Assembly (NCBI GenBank): GCA_023442085.1
Contig: JAEZMT010000356.1
Coordinates: 1-15,027 of the forward strand
Length of the DNA stretch: 15,027 nucleotides
Reading direction: 5' to 3'
Source of the DNA: Pseudomonadota bacterium
GTDB lineage: Bacteria > Pseudomonadota > Alphaproteobacteria > Rhizobiales > Xanthobacteraceae
In this document: positions 6,070 through 12,791 of the stretch, one piece after another
How the letters are laid out: each line of letters opens with the position of its first letter
Numbering within the stretch: position 1 is the first letter of the stretch
Translations under genes and position numbers: made by a program
Notes under the pieces: model-generated
What the model was told of the DNA's origin: nothing
Databases searched by the model: none
Seen by the model: only the letters and a program-made list of their open reading frames with translations

Positions 6070-7830
6070 ATGGCTACGGCGGAAAAGTCCAAGATCGAAG
6101 ACAACGTGGTGCACATCGACCCGGCCGCCGAGGCCGAGCGCGATCTCACCGACGGCTTCCACCTCGTCATCGATGCCCTCAAGCTCAACGGCATCGAGAC
6201 GATCTACGGCGTGCCCGGCATCCCGATCACGGACCTCGGCCGCATGTGCCAGGCCGAGGGCATCCGCGTCATCTCCTTCCGTCACGAGCAGAATGCCGGC
6301 AACGCGGCGGCGATTGCGGGCTTTCTCACCAAGAAGCCCGGCATCTGCCTCACCGTCTCGGCCCCCGGCTTCCTCAACGGCCTGACGGCGCTGGCGAACG
6401 CCACCACCAACTGCTTCCCGATGATCCTCATCTCGGGCTCCTCCGAGCGCGAGATCGTCGACCTTCAGCAGGGCGACTATGAGGAGATGGATCAGCTCGC
6501 CATCGCCAAGCCCCTGTGCAAGGCGGCCTTCCGCGTGCTGCATGCCGCCGACATCGGCATCGGCGTCGCCCGCGCCATCCGCGCGGCGGTGTCGGGCCGA
6601 CCGGGCGGCGTCTATCTCGACCTGCCGGCGAAGCTCTTCGGCCAGGTGATGGATGCCGAGGCGGGCGCCAAGTCCCTCGTCAAGGTGATCGATCCCGCCC
6701 CGGCGCAGATCCCGGCCCCGGCCGCGGTGGATCGCGCCATCGAGCTGCTGAAGGGCGCCGAGCGTCCGCTCATCATCCTCGGCAAGGGCGCGGCCTACGC
6801 GCAGGCCGACGACGAGATCCGCACCTTCGTCGAGAAGAGCGGCATTCCCTTCCTGCCCATGTCCATGGCCAAGGGCCTTCTGCCGGACACTCATCCCCAG
6901 TCGGCGGGCGCTGCGCGCTCCACCGCGCTCAAGGATGCCGACGTGGTGCTGCTGGTGGGCGCCCGCCTCAACTGGCTGCTCTCCCACGGCAAGGGCAAGA
7001 CCTGGGGCGATGCCCCGAAGAAGTTCATCCAGGTGGACATCGAGCCCAAGGAGATGGACTCCAACGTCGAGATCGCGGCCCCGCTCGTCGGCGACATCGG
7101 CTCGGTGATCGCGGCGCTCAACGCCCGCCTCGACGGCAGCTGGAAGGCTCCGCCGGCCCAGTGGACCGAGACCATCCGCACCAAGAAGGAAGCCAACATC
7201 GCCAAGATGGCGCCGAAGCTTCTGAAGAACTCGGTGCCCATGGACTTCCACTCGGCACTCGGCGCGCTGAAGAACGTCGTCAAGGAGCGCCCCGATGCGC
7301 TGCTGGTGAACGAGGGCGCCAACACCCTCGACCTCGCCCGCGGCATCATCGACATGTACGAGCCGCGCAAGCGCCTCGATGTCGGCACCTGGGGCGTGAT
7401 GGGCATCGGCATGGGCTTTGCCATCGCGGCGGCGGTGGAGACCGGCAAGAAGGTTCTCGCGGTGGAAGGCGACAGCGCCTTCGGCTTCTCCGGCATGGAG
7501 GTCGAGACCATCTGCCGCTACAACCTGCCGGTCACCATCGTGATCTTCAACAACAACGGCATCTATCGCGGCACCGACACCGACCCCACCGGGCGTGATC
7601 CCGGCACCACGGTGTTCGTCCCCGGCTCGCGCTACGACAAGATGATGGAAGCCTTCGGTGGCGTGGGCGTGAACGTCACGTCCCCCGACGAGCTCTATCG
7701 CGCGGTCAGCGCCGCCATGGATAGCGGCAAGCCCACCCTCATCAATGCGGAAATCGATCCGGCGGCCGGCTCCGAGAGCGGCAACATCGGCTCGCTGAAC
7801 CCGCAGAGCGTGGTCAAGAAGAAGAAGTGA
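6070..7830 (+). CDS. oxc: Oxalyl-CoA decarboxylase
   Basis: This 586-residue thiamine-diphosphate enzyme decarboxylates oxalyl-CoA to formyl-CoA and CO2 in the cytoplasm. The N-terminal pyrimidine domain has YGVPGIPITDLGR and FRHEQNAGNAA. E73 there is the probable counterpart of the catalytic Glu56 of the Oxalobacter enzyme. Y137-E138 in GDYEEMDQ match the Tyr120-Glu121 pair. The cofactor-binding signature begins at G467-D468-S469 and ends at N494-N496 (FNNNGIYRG), with Y499 as the likely active-site tyrosine of the C-terminal part. It is slightly longer than the Oxalobacter protein, mainly at the N-terminus, and ends in a lysine run. AGGAG lies six bases before the ATG. It follows gntR by 40 bases and precedes frc1, the standard oxalate pair. 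Confidence 0.97.
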   Translation: MATAEKSKIEDNVVHIDPAAEAERDLTDGFHLVIDALKLNGIETIYGVPGIPITDLGRMCQAEGIRVISFRHEQNAGNAAAIAGFLTKKPGICLTVSAPGFLNGLTALANATTNCFPMILISGSSEREIVDLQQGDYEEMDQLAIAKPLCKAAFRVLHAADIGIGVARAIRAAVSGRPGGVYLDLPAKLFGQVMDAEAGAKSLVKVIDPAPAQIPAPAAVDRAIELLKGAERPLIILGKGAAYAQADDEIRTFVEKSGIPFLPMSMAKGLLPDTHPQSAGAARSTALKDADVVLLVGARLNWLLSHGKGKTWGDAPKKFIQVDIEPKEMDSNVEIAAPLVGDIGSVIAALNARLDGSWKAPPAQWTETIRTKKEANIAKMAPKLLKNSVPMDFHSALGALKNVVKERPDALLVNEGANTLDLARGIIDMYEPRKRLDVGTWGVMGIGMGFAIAAAVETGKKVLAVEGDSAFGFSGMEVETICRYNLPVTIVIFNNNGIYRGTDTDPTGRDPGTTVFVPGSRYDKMMEAFGGVGVNVTSPDELYRAVSAAMDSGKPTLINAEIDPAAGSESGNIGSLNPQSVVKKKK

Positions 7831-7868
7831 GCGGCGCCTGACGCGCCTCTCATCTTGCAAGGCTGGTC

Positions 7869-7889
7869 GGCGGGGCCTCAGGTCCCGCC
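7869..7889 (+). other. Strong intercistronic hairpin between oxc and frc1
   Basis: GGCGGGGCC (7869-7877) pairs with GGTCCCGCC (7881-7889) over nine positions (one G-U) around the loop TCA. No T-tract follows. After it comes an unusually A-rich stretch (about 7905-7940) up to the frc1 ribosome binding site. This may help translation of frc1 or hold a weak internal promoter. Differential mRNA stability is a reasonable guess. Confidence 0.55.
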
Positions 7890-7961
7890 ACCCAACCCGA
7901 CGATACCAAAACAATAAAAGTAAAACCGGGAACGAAAACAGAGCGGAATTGTGAGGATACG

Positions 7962-9239
7962 ATGGGCAAGGCACTAGAGGGGGTCCGCATCCTGGACTTC
8001 ACCCACGTTCAGTCCGGACCGAGCTGCACCCAGCTGCTCGCCTGGTTCGGCGCGGACGTGATCAAGGTGGAGCGTCCCGGCGAGGGCGACGTGACGCGCG
8101 GCCAGCTCCGCGACGTGGACGGCGCCGACAGCCTCTATTTCACCATGCTCAACTCCAACAAGCGCTCCATCACACTCGATACCAAGAATCCCGATGGCAA
8201 GGCCGTCCTCGAGCAGCTCGTGCGCCAGTGCGACGTGCTGGTCGAGAATTTCGCGCCGGGCGCGCTCGACCGCATGGGCCTCACCTGGGAGCGCCTCTCC
8301 ACCATCAATCCGCGCCTCATCCTCGCCTCCGTGAAGGGCTTCGGCCCCGGTCCGTTCGAGGATTGCAAGGTGTATGAGAACGTCGCCCAGTGCGCGGGCG
8401 GCGCTGCCTCCACCACCGGCTTCCGTGACAGCCTGCCCATGGTCAGCGCCGCGCAGATCGGCGACTCGGGCACCGGCCTCCACCTCGCGCTCGGCATTGT
8501 CACCGCGCTGTTCCAGCGCGAGCACACCGGACGCGGCCAGCGCGTGATGTGCGCGATGCAGGACGCCGTGCTGAACCTGTGCCGGGTGAAGCTGCGCGAC
8601 CAGCAGCGCCTCGCCAACGGCCCGCTCAAGGAATACAGCCAGTTCGGCGAGGGCATTCCCTTCGGCGACAGCGTGCCCCGCGCCGGCAACGATTCCGGCG
8701 GCGGCCAGCCCGGGCGCATCCTGCGCTGCAAGGGCTGGGAGCATGATCCCAACGCCTACATCTATTTCATCACCCAGGCCCCTGTCTGGGAGAAGATCTG
8801 CGATGTCATCCACGAGCCCGAGTGGAAGACCGACCCGAACTACGCGACGCCGGCCGCGCGCCTGCCGCACCTCAACGAGATCTTCACCCGCATCGAGGCG
8901 TGGACCATGGCCCACACCAAGTTCGAGGCCATGGAGATTCTCAACAAATACGACATCCCCTGCGGTCCCATCCTCTCCATGAAGGAGATCGCCGAGGACC
9001 AGTCGCTCTACGCCACCGGCACGCTGGTGGAGGTGGAGCACCCGACGCGCGGCACTTATCTCACCGTCGGCAATCCCATCAAGCTCTCGGACAACCAGGT
9101 CGAGGTGGAGCGCTCGCCGCTCCTCGGCGAGCATACCGAGGAGGTGCTGGCCCAGGTGCTCGGCCTCACCCCCGACCGCATCGACGTGCTGCGCGACTCC
9201 GGCGCCATCGGTGTGCCGCGGCGCATGGCAGCCGAGTGA
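7962..9239 (+). CDS. frc: Formyl-CoA:oxalate CoA-transferase (first copy, Bradyrhizobium-like)
   Basis: This 425-residue class III (CaiB/BaiF) CoA-transferase moves CoA from formyl-CoA to oxalate, giving oxalyl-CoA and formate. The N-terminal blocks LDFTHVQSGPSCTQLLAWFG and VIKVERPGEGDVTR are typical. D168 in GDSGTGLH corresponds to the catalytic Asp169 of Oxalobacter Frc. The active-site glycine loop reads SGGGQPG rather than the four-glycine GGGGQPG of the second copy. The position of Oxalobacter Trp48 is Gln here (RGQLRD). The ATG at 7962 follows GAGGA. By hand count 75 of the first 100 aligned residues match the second copy. The overall wording (FGPGPFEDCKVYEN, GEGIPFGD) resembles the Bradyrhizobium protein as I recall it. 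It is paired with oxc. Confidence 0.95.
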   Translation: MGKALEGVRILDFTHVQSGPSCTQLLAWFGADVIKVERPGEGDVTRGQLRDVDGADSLYFTMLNSNKRSITLDTKNPDGKAVLEQLVRQCDVLVENFAPGALDRMGLTWERLSTINPRLILASVKGFGPGPFEDCKVYENVAQCAGGAASTTGFRDSLPMVSAAQIGDSGTGLHLALGIVTALFQREHTGRGQRVMCAMQDAVLNLCRVKLRDQQRLANGPLKEYSQFGEGIPFGDSVPRAGNDSGGGQPGRILRCKGWEHDPNAYIYFITQAPVWEKICDVIHEPEWKTDPNYATPAARLPHLNEIFTRIEAWTMAHTKFEAMEILNKYDIPCGPILSMKEIAEDQSLYATGTLVEVEHPTRGTYLTVGNPIKLSDNQVEVERSPLLGEHTEEVLAQVLGLTPDRIDVLRDSGAIGVPRRMAAE

Positions 9240-9262
9240 CCGCCGCCGGGTAAGCGCGGCGG
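9240..9262 (+). other. Hairpin directly after frc1
   Basis: CCGCCG (9240-9245) pairs with CGGCGG (9257-9262), extended by one C-G pair, overlapping the end of the frc1 stop codon. It is the first of two hairpins in the 115-base spacer before the PAS gene and has no T-tract. Confidence 0.35.
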
Positions 9263-9280
9263 AGTAACAGCATACGCCTC

Positions 9281-9309
9281 GGGGCGGCGGTCCTTCAGGG
9301 GGCCGCCCC
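9281..9309 (+). other. Intercistronic hairpin between frc1 and the PAS gene
   Basis: GGGGCGGC (9281-9288) pairs perfectly with GCCGCCCC (9302-9309) over eight positions around a 13-base loop. With no T-run after it, it is better read as an RNA-processing or stability element than as a full terminator, since the PAS gene and frc2 follow in the same direction. Confidence 0.45.
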
Positions 9310-9354
9310 GTCGCCGGCGACGGCGGGAGGTGACAGGTTTGAAAGGATGACGCG

Positions 9355-9798
9355 ATGACTACGGCCGTCGATCTCGCTCAGCTCATGGATGCCGTCGCCG
9401 ATGCGATCGTGGTCTGCGACAAGGCCGGCGACATCGCGCTGTGGAATCCGGCGGCCGAGCGCATGTTCGGCTTCACGCCCGACGAAGCCGTGGGTCAGTC
9501 GCTCGACATCATCATCCCGGAGCGCCAGCGCCAGCGGCACTGGGACGGCTATAACGAGACCATGCGCACCGGCGTCACCCGCTACGGGACGACGCTGTTG
9601 CGCGTGCCGGCCATCCACAAGGACGGCCACGCCTTGTCCATCGCCTTCACCGTCGCCCTCCTGACCTCCCCGGCGGGCGAGCCGACCCACATCGTCTCGG
9701 TCATCCGCGACGAGACGGCGCGATGGAAGGAGGAGCGCGACCTTCGCAAGCGCCTCGCAGATGCCGAGGCGCAGATGAAGGCGGCAACCCAGGCATAA
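9355..9798 (+). CDS. Stand-alone PAS-domain protein, possible heme-type sensor
   Basis: This 147-residue protein consists of one PAS fold (about residues 7-120) and a charged helical tail (121-143, heptad-like, possibly coiled coil). It has no kinase, cyclase, phosphodiesterase or DNA-binding output. The PAS core shows LMDAVADAIVVCDKAGDIALWNPAAERMFG split over strands A-B and helix C, then GQSLDIIIPERQRQRHW. H62 of RQRHW lies the same distance (29 residues) before the KDG turn as the heme-ligand His200 of FixL and His77 of DosP, in sequences as I recall them. The oxygen-stabilising Arg at +20 is Leu here, with Arg at +21. Start ATG at 9355 with AAGGA upstream. It lies between two frc genes, so it is presumably coexpressed with oxalate breakdown. 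Its output partner and ligand are unknown. Confidence 0.85.
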   Translation: MTTAVDLAQLMDAVADAIVVCDKAGDIALWNPAAERMFGFTPDEAVGQSLDIIIPERQRQRHWDGYNETMRTGVTRYGTTLLRVPAIHKDGHALSIAFTVALLTSPAGEPTHIVSVIRDETARWKEERDLRKRLADAEAQMKAATQA

Positions 9799-9928
9799 GA
9801 GACCGGGCAAACCGGCGGGTGAAGCCGGCGGCGGCCCCGTGCCGTCACGCCGGAAGGTTTCGGGACTGCGGATGCCTCGCGCGACGCCGTCCCGCTGTCG
9901 AAGACCAGTTTTTGAAAAGGGAACGCAA

Positions 9929-11182
9929 ATGACCAGCAAGCCGTTGGAAGGCATCAAGATCATCGACTTCACGCACGTTCAGGCCGGCCCCGCCTGCACG
10001 CAGCTCCTCGCGTGGTTCGGCGCGGACGTCATCAAGGTGGAGCGTCCCGGCTCGGGCGACGTGACCCGCAACCAGCTGCGCGACATCTCCAATGCCGACG
10101 CGCTGTACTTCACCATGCTGAACTCCAACAAGCGCTCCCTGACCCTGGACACCAAGACCCAGGAAGGCAAGGAAGTGCTGACGAAGCTCATCAAGGAGAG
10201 CGACGTCCTCGTGGAGAACTTCGCGCCCGGCGCGCTCGACCGCATGGGCTTCACCTGGGAGCACATCAACGAGCTGAACCCGGGCATGATCGTCGCCTCG
10301 GTGAAGGGCTTCTCGGACGGCCACCACTACGAAGACCTGAAGGTCTACGAGAACGTGGCGCAGTGCGCCGGCGGCGCGGCCTCCACCACCGGCTTCTGGG
10401 ACGGCCCCCCCACCGTGTCGGCGGCGGCGCTCGGTGACTCCAACACCGGCATGCACCTCGCCATCGGCATCCTCACCGCGCTGCACGCCCGCAACAAGAC
10501 CGGCAAGGGCCAGAAGGTCGCCGTGTCCATGCAGGATGCGGTCATCAACCTCTGCCGCGTGAAGCTGCGCGACCAGCAGCGCCTCGACCGCGTGGGCTAC
10601 CTCGAGGAATACCCGCAGTACCCCCACGGCACGTTCTCGGACGTGGTTCCGCGCGGTGGCAACGCGGGCGGTGGCGGCCAGCCCGGCTGGGTGCTGAAGT
10701 GCAAGGGCTGGGAGACCGATCCCAACGCCTACATCTACTTCACCGTGCAGGAGCAGGCCTGGGGCAAGGTGGCGGAAGCCATCGGCAAGCCCGAGTGGAT
10801 CAACGATCCTGCCTACAACACCGCCCGCGCCCGCCAGGACAAGATCTTCGACATCTTCGCGGTGATCGAGGCGTGGCTGGCCGACAAGACCAAGTTCGAG
10901 GCGGTCGACATCCTGCGCAAGTTCGACATCCCCTGCGCCCCGGTGCTCACCATGAAGGAGATCGCCGAGGACAAGTCCCTGCGCGAGAGCGGCACCATCG
11001 TGGAAGTCGATCACAAGCAGCGCGGCAAGTATCTGACCGTGGGCAGCCCGATCAAGTTCTCCGACATGAGCGTGGAAGTCACCGGCTCCCCGCTGCTCGG
11101 TGAGCACACCGACGAGGTGCTGGCGGAACTCGGCTATTCCCCCGAGCAGATCAAGTCCATGCACGAAGGCCGCGTGGTCTGA
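9929..11182 (+). CDS. frc: Formyl-CoA:oxalate CoA-transferase (second copy, YfdW-like)
   Basis: This 417-residue class III CoA-transferase carries D170 in LGDSNTGMH, the catalytic Asp. It has the four-glycine loop AGGGGQPGW and Gln49 (RNQLRD) where Oxalobacter has Trp48. The segments SNTGMH, YLEEYPQYP and VPRGGNAGGGG closely resemble E. coli YfdW as I recall it. The open frame extends to 9839, but I place the start at the ATG at 9929. A strong AAAAGGGAA site precedes it and the protein then begins directly with the conserved KPLEGIKIIDFTHVQ. It follows the PAS gene by 130 bases. Two unequal Frc proteins suggest a division of labour, for example in CoA donor (formyl-CoA versus succinyl-CoA), affinity or expression; this is inference. 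Confidence 0.95.
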   Translation: MTSKPLEGIKIIDFTHVQAGPACTQLLAWFGADVIKVERPGSGDVTRNQLRDISNADALYFTMLNSNKRSLTLDTKTQEGKEVLTKLIKESDVLVENFAPGALDRMGFTWEHINELNPGMIVASVKGFSDGHHYEDLKVYENVAQCAGGAASTTGFWDGPPTVSAAALGDSNTGMHLAIGILTALHARNKTGKGQKVAVSMQDAVINLCRVKLRDQQRLDRVGYLEEYPQYPHGTFSDVVPRGGNAGGGGQPGWVLKCKGWETDPNAYIYFTVQEQAWGKVAEAIGKPEWINDPAYNTARARQDKIFDIFAVIEAWLADKTKFEAVDILRKFDIPCAPVLTMKEIAEDKSLRESGTIVEVDHKQRGKYLTVGSPIKFSDMSVEVTGSPLLGEHTDEVLAELGYSPEQIKSMHEGRVV

Positions 11183-11193
11183 TCGCATCCGTT

Positions 11194-11234
11194 CCCCGGC
11201 CCAGCGAAAGCGCAGCTTGAGCGCCGAGCCGGGG
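11194..11234. repeat. Inverted repeat after frc2, possible dispersed intergenic element
   Basis: CCCCGGC (11194-11200) and GCCGGGG (11228-11234) are perfect inverted arms around an internal region of AGCG/GCGC units. The layout resembles intergenic palindromic repeats common in Rhizobiales genomes. Membership can only be tested against the genome. It may also act in ending the frc2 transcript. Confidence 0.4.
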
Positions 11235-11238
11235 TCCA

Positions 11239-11255
11239 GCGCAGAACGTCTGCGC
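11239..11255 (+). terminator. Hairpin downstream of frc2
   Basis: GCGCAGA (11239-11245) and TCTGCGC (11249-11255) pair perfectly with a 3-base loop ACG. It is 57 bases after the frc2 stop, adjoining the larger inverted repeat. No T-tract follows, so termination is only probable. Confidence 0.35.
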
Positions 11256-11266
11256 AGCAGCCCATT

Positions 11267-11290
11267 CCCTCTCCCGCACGCGGGGGAGGG
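11267..11290. repeat. Long palindrome of the C/T-rich, G/A-rich kind
   Basis: CCCTCTCCCGC (11267-11277) pairs with GCGGGGGAGGG (11280-11290) over eleven positions with one G-U pair; the usable loop is 4 bases. Palindromes of the form CCCTCTCCC...GGGAGAGGG are widespread in proteobacterial intergenic regions. Here it could be a dispersed repeat, a terminator or both. Confidence 0.45.
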
Positions 11291-11564
11291 CCTTCGATAC
11301 GGCGGCCCGTAACGCCCCCCTCCCGGCCTTGCCCGATGCGCTGAGCGCTCCGGCCGCCGGCTCCACGCCGCCCCTGAGGGGAAAGGCGATCTTCGTCCGC
11401 AAGGACGTCTGCGAAATTCACCTCGCCGAGTGCGTCACGCCTCGCGCTTTCACTGGCGCCCCCACTGGCGTCGTGTCGCACTGGAGCGTGCGCGCGATTG
11501 GGTGCAGACTGCGACTTTCGTCGTAACGTGCAGCCAAAGCGCACTCGAACCGCGGCAAACGCGG

Positions 11565-11577
11565 CCCTCGACGAGGG
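11565..11577 (+). other. Small hairpin overlapping the sucC ribosome binding site
   Basis: CCCTCG (11565-11570) and CGAGGG (11572-11577) are inverted around a single base (about five real pairs). The right arm overlaps the GGGAGG ribosome binding site at 11575-11580. It could lower sucC initiation. The stem is short, so the effect may be small. Confidence 0.3.
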
Positions 11578-11588
11578 AGGAAACCCCG

Positions 11589-12791
11589 ATGAACATTCAC
11601 GAATACCAGGCCAAGGCCATCCTCCGCGATTTCGGCGTGCCGGTCTCCCGCGGCTTTCCCGCCTTCACCCCCGAAGAGGCCGAGGCCGCGGCCGGCAAGC
11701 TGGGCGGCATCGCCTTCGTGGTGAAAGCGCAGATTCACGCCGGTGGCCGCGGCAAGGGCAAGTTCAAGGAGCTTCCCGAGGGCGCCAAGGGGGGCGTCCG
11801 CGTGGTGAAGACCGCCGCCGACGTGAAGACGAATGCTGCCGAGATGCTCGGCAATACGCTCGTCACGCTGCAGACCGGCGCCGACGGCAAGCAGGTGAAC
11901 CGCCTTTACATCGAGGAAGGCGCGCTCATCGACAAGGAATTCTATCTCTCCATGCTGGTGGACCGCGTGACCTCTCGGGTCGCCTTCGTGGTCTCCACCG
12001 AAGGCGGCATGGACATCGAGGAGGTGGCGCATTCCACCCCCGAGAAGATCCACACCTTCTCCGTAGACCCCGCCACCGGCGTGCAGCCCCTGCACGGCCG
12101 CAAGGTGGCGCAGGCCCTCGGCCTCACCGGCGATCTCGCCAAGCAGGCCGGCGCGCTCACCGCCAATCTCTTCAAGGCCTTCACCGAGAAGGACATGAGC
12201 CTTCTGGAGATCAACCCGCTGGTGGTGACCAAGGACGGCCGGCTGGTCTGCCTCGACGCCAAGGTGGGCTTTGACTCGAACGCGTTGTTCCGCCACTCGG
12301 ACGTGGCCCAGCTGCGCGACGAGAGCGAAGAAGACTTCAAGGAGATCGAGGCCTCGCGCTACGATCTCTCCTATATCGCGCTCGACGGCACCATCGGCTG
12401 CATGGTCAACGGCGCGGGCCTTGCCATGGCGACCATGGACATCATCAAGCTCTACGGGATGGAGCCGGCCAACTTCCTCGACGTGGGCGGCGGCGCCACC
12501 AAGGAGAAGGTGACGGCCGCCTTCAAGATCATCACCGCCGATCCGAATGTCGAGGGCATCCTCGTGAACATCTTCGGCGGAATCATGCGCTGCGACGTGA
12601 TCGCCGAAGGCGTCATCGCCGCCGTGCGGCAGGTCGGCCTGAAGGTGCCCCTCGTGGTGCGCCTCGCCGGCACCAACGTGGACGAGGGCAAGAAGATCAT
12701 CCGCGAATCCGGGCTCAACGTGATCCCTGCCGATGATCTGGACGATGCGGCGCAGAAGATCGTCGCGGCCGTGAAGAAGGAAGCTGCGTGA
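11589..12791 (+). CDS. sucC: Succinyl-CoA synthetase beta-subunit-type ATP-grasp CoA ligase
   Basis: This 400-residue protein has the ADP-forming CoA ligase beta layout. An N-terminal ATP-grasp domain (MNIHEYQAK start, VVKAQIHAGGRGKGKFKE at 44-61, E207 and N209 in EINPLVV, D223 in LDAKVGFD) is followed by a C-terminal CoA-ligase domain (VNGAGLAMATMDIIK, DVGGGA, IFGGIMRCDVIAEG, RLAGTNVDEGKKI). The true start is the ATG at 11589 after GGGAGG. The frame is open to 11430 but that part has no homology. It reads as SucC rather than malate thiokinase MtkA, whose wording I recall as different. The alphaproteobacterial housekeeping copy usually sits in mdh-sucCD-sucAB; none of those neighbours is present, so this may be a second copy devoted to the oxalate locus. 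It would make succinyl-CoA from succinate, CoA and ATP. Confidence 0.92.
   Translation: MNIHEYQAKAILRDFGVPVSRGFPAFTPEEAEAAAGKLGGIAFVVKAQIHAGGRGKGKFKELPEGAKGGVRVVKTAADVKTNAAEMLGNTLVTLQTGADGKQVNRLYIEEGALIDKEFYLSMLVDRVTSRVAFVVSTEGGMDIEEVAHSTPEKIHTFSVDPATGVQPLHGRKVAQALGLTGDLAKQAGALTANLFKAFTEKDMSLLEINPLVVTKDGRLVCLDAKVGFDSNALFRHSDVAQLRDESEEDFKEIEASRYDLSYIALDGTIGCMVNGAGLAMATMDIIKLYGMEPANFLDVGGGATKEKVTAAFKIITADPNVEGILVNIFGGIMRCDVIAEGVIAAVRQVGLKVPLVVRLAGTNVDEGKKIIRESGLNVIPADDLDDAAQKIVAAVKKEAA

Larger units (their letters stand above)
11183..11588 (+). other. Gene-free, hairpin-rich spacer between frc2 and sucC
   Basis: This 406-base stretch has no supported gene. Open frames crossing it have no ribosome binding site or recognisable product, including the upstream extension of sucC to 11430. 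It carries three inverted repeats in its first 110 bases (11194-11234, 11239-11255, 11267-11290) and a small one over the sucC ribosome binding site (11565-11577). I see no convincing promoter, although sucCD probably needs one here given the distance from frc2. Confidence 0.6.

Noticed and set aside
5920..7974. 684-codon open frame on the minus strand
   Set aside because: It is antisense to oxc, whose catalytic motifs are intact; the composition is shadow-like and there is no family match.
9839..9928. 30-codon N-terminal extension of frc2
   Set aside because: The conserved Frc N-terminus begins at 9929, with a strong ribosome binding site directly before it.
11430..11588. 53-codon N-terminal extension of sucC
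   Set aside because: The extension has no ribosome binding site or homology; MNIHEYQAK at 11589 is the standard SucC start after GGGAGG.
12788..12790. GTG start for sucD
   Set aside because: The ATG at 12791 overlapping the sucC stop is the common coupled arrangement and adds no extra methionine.
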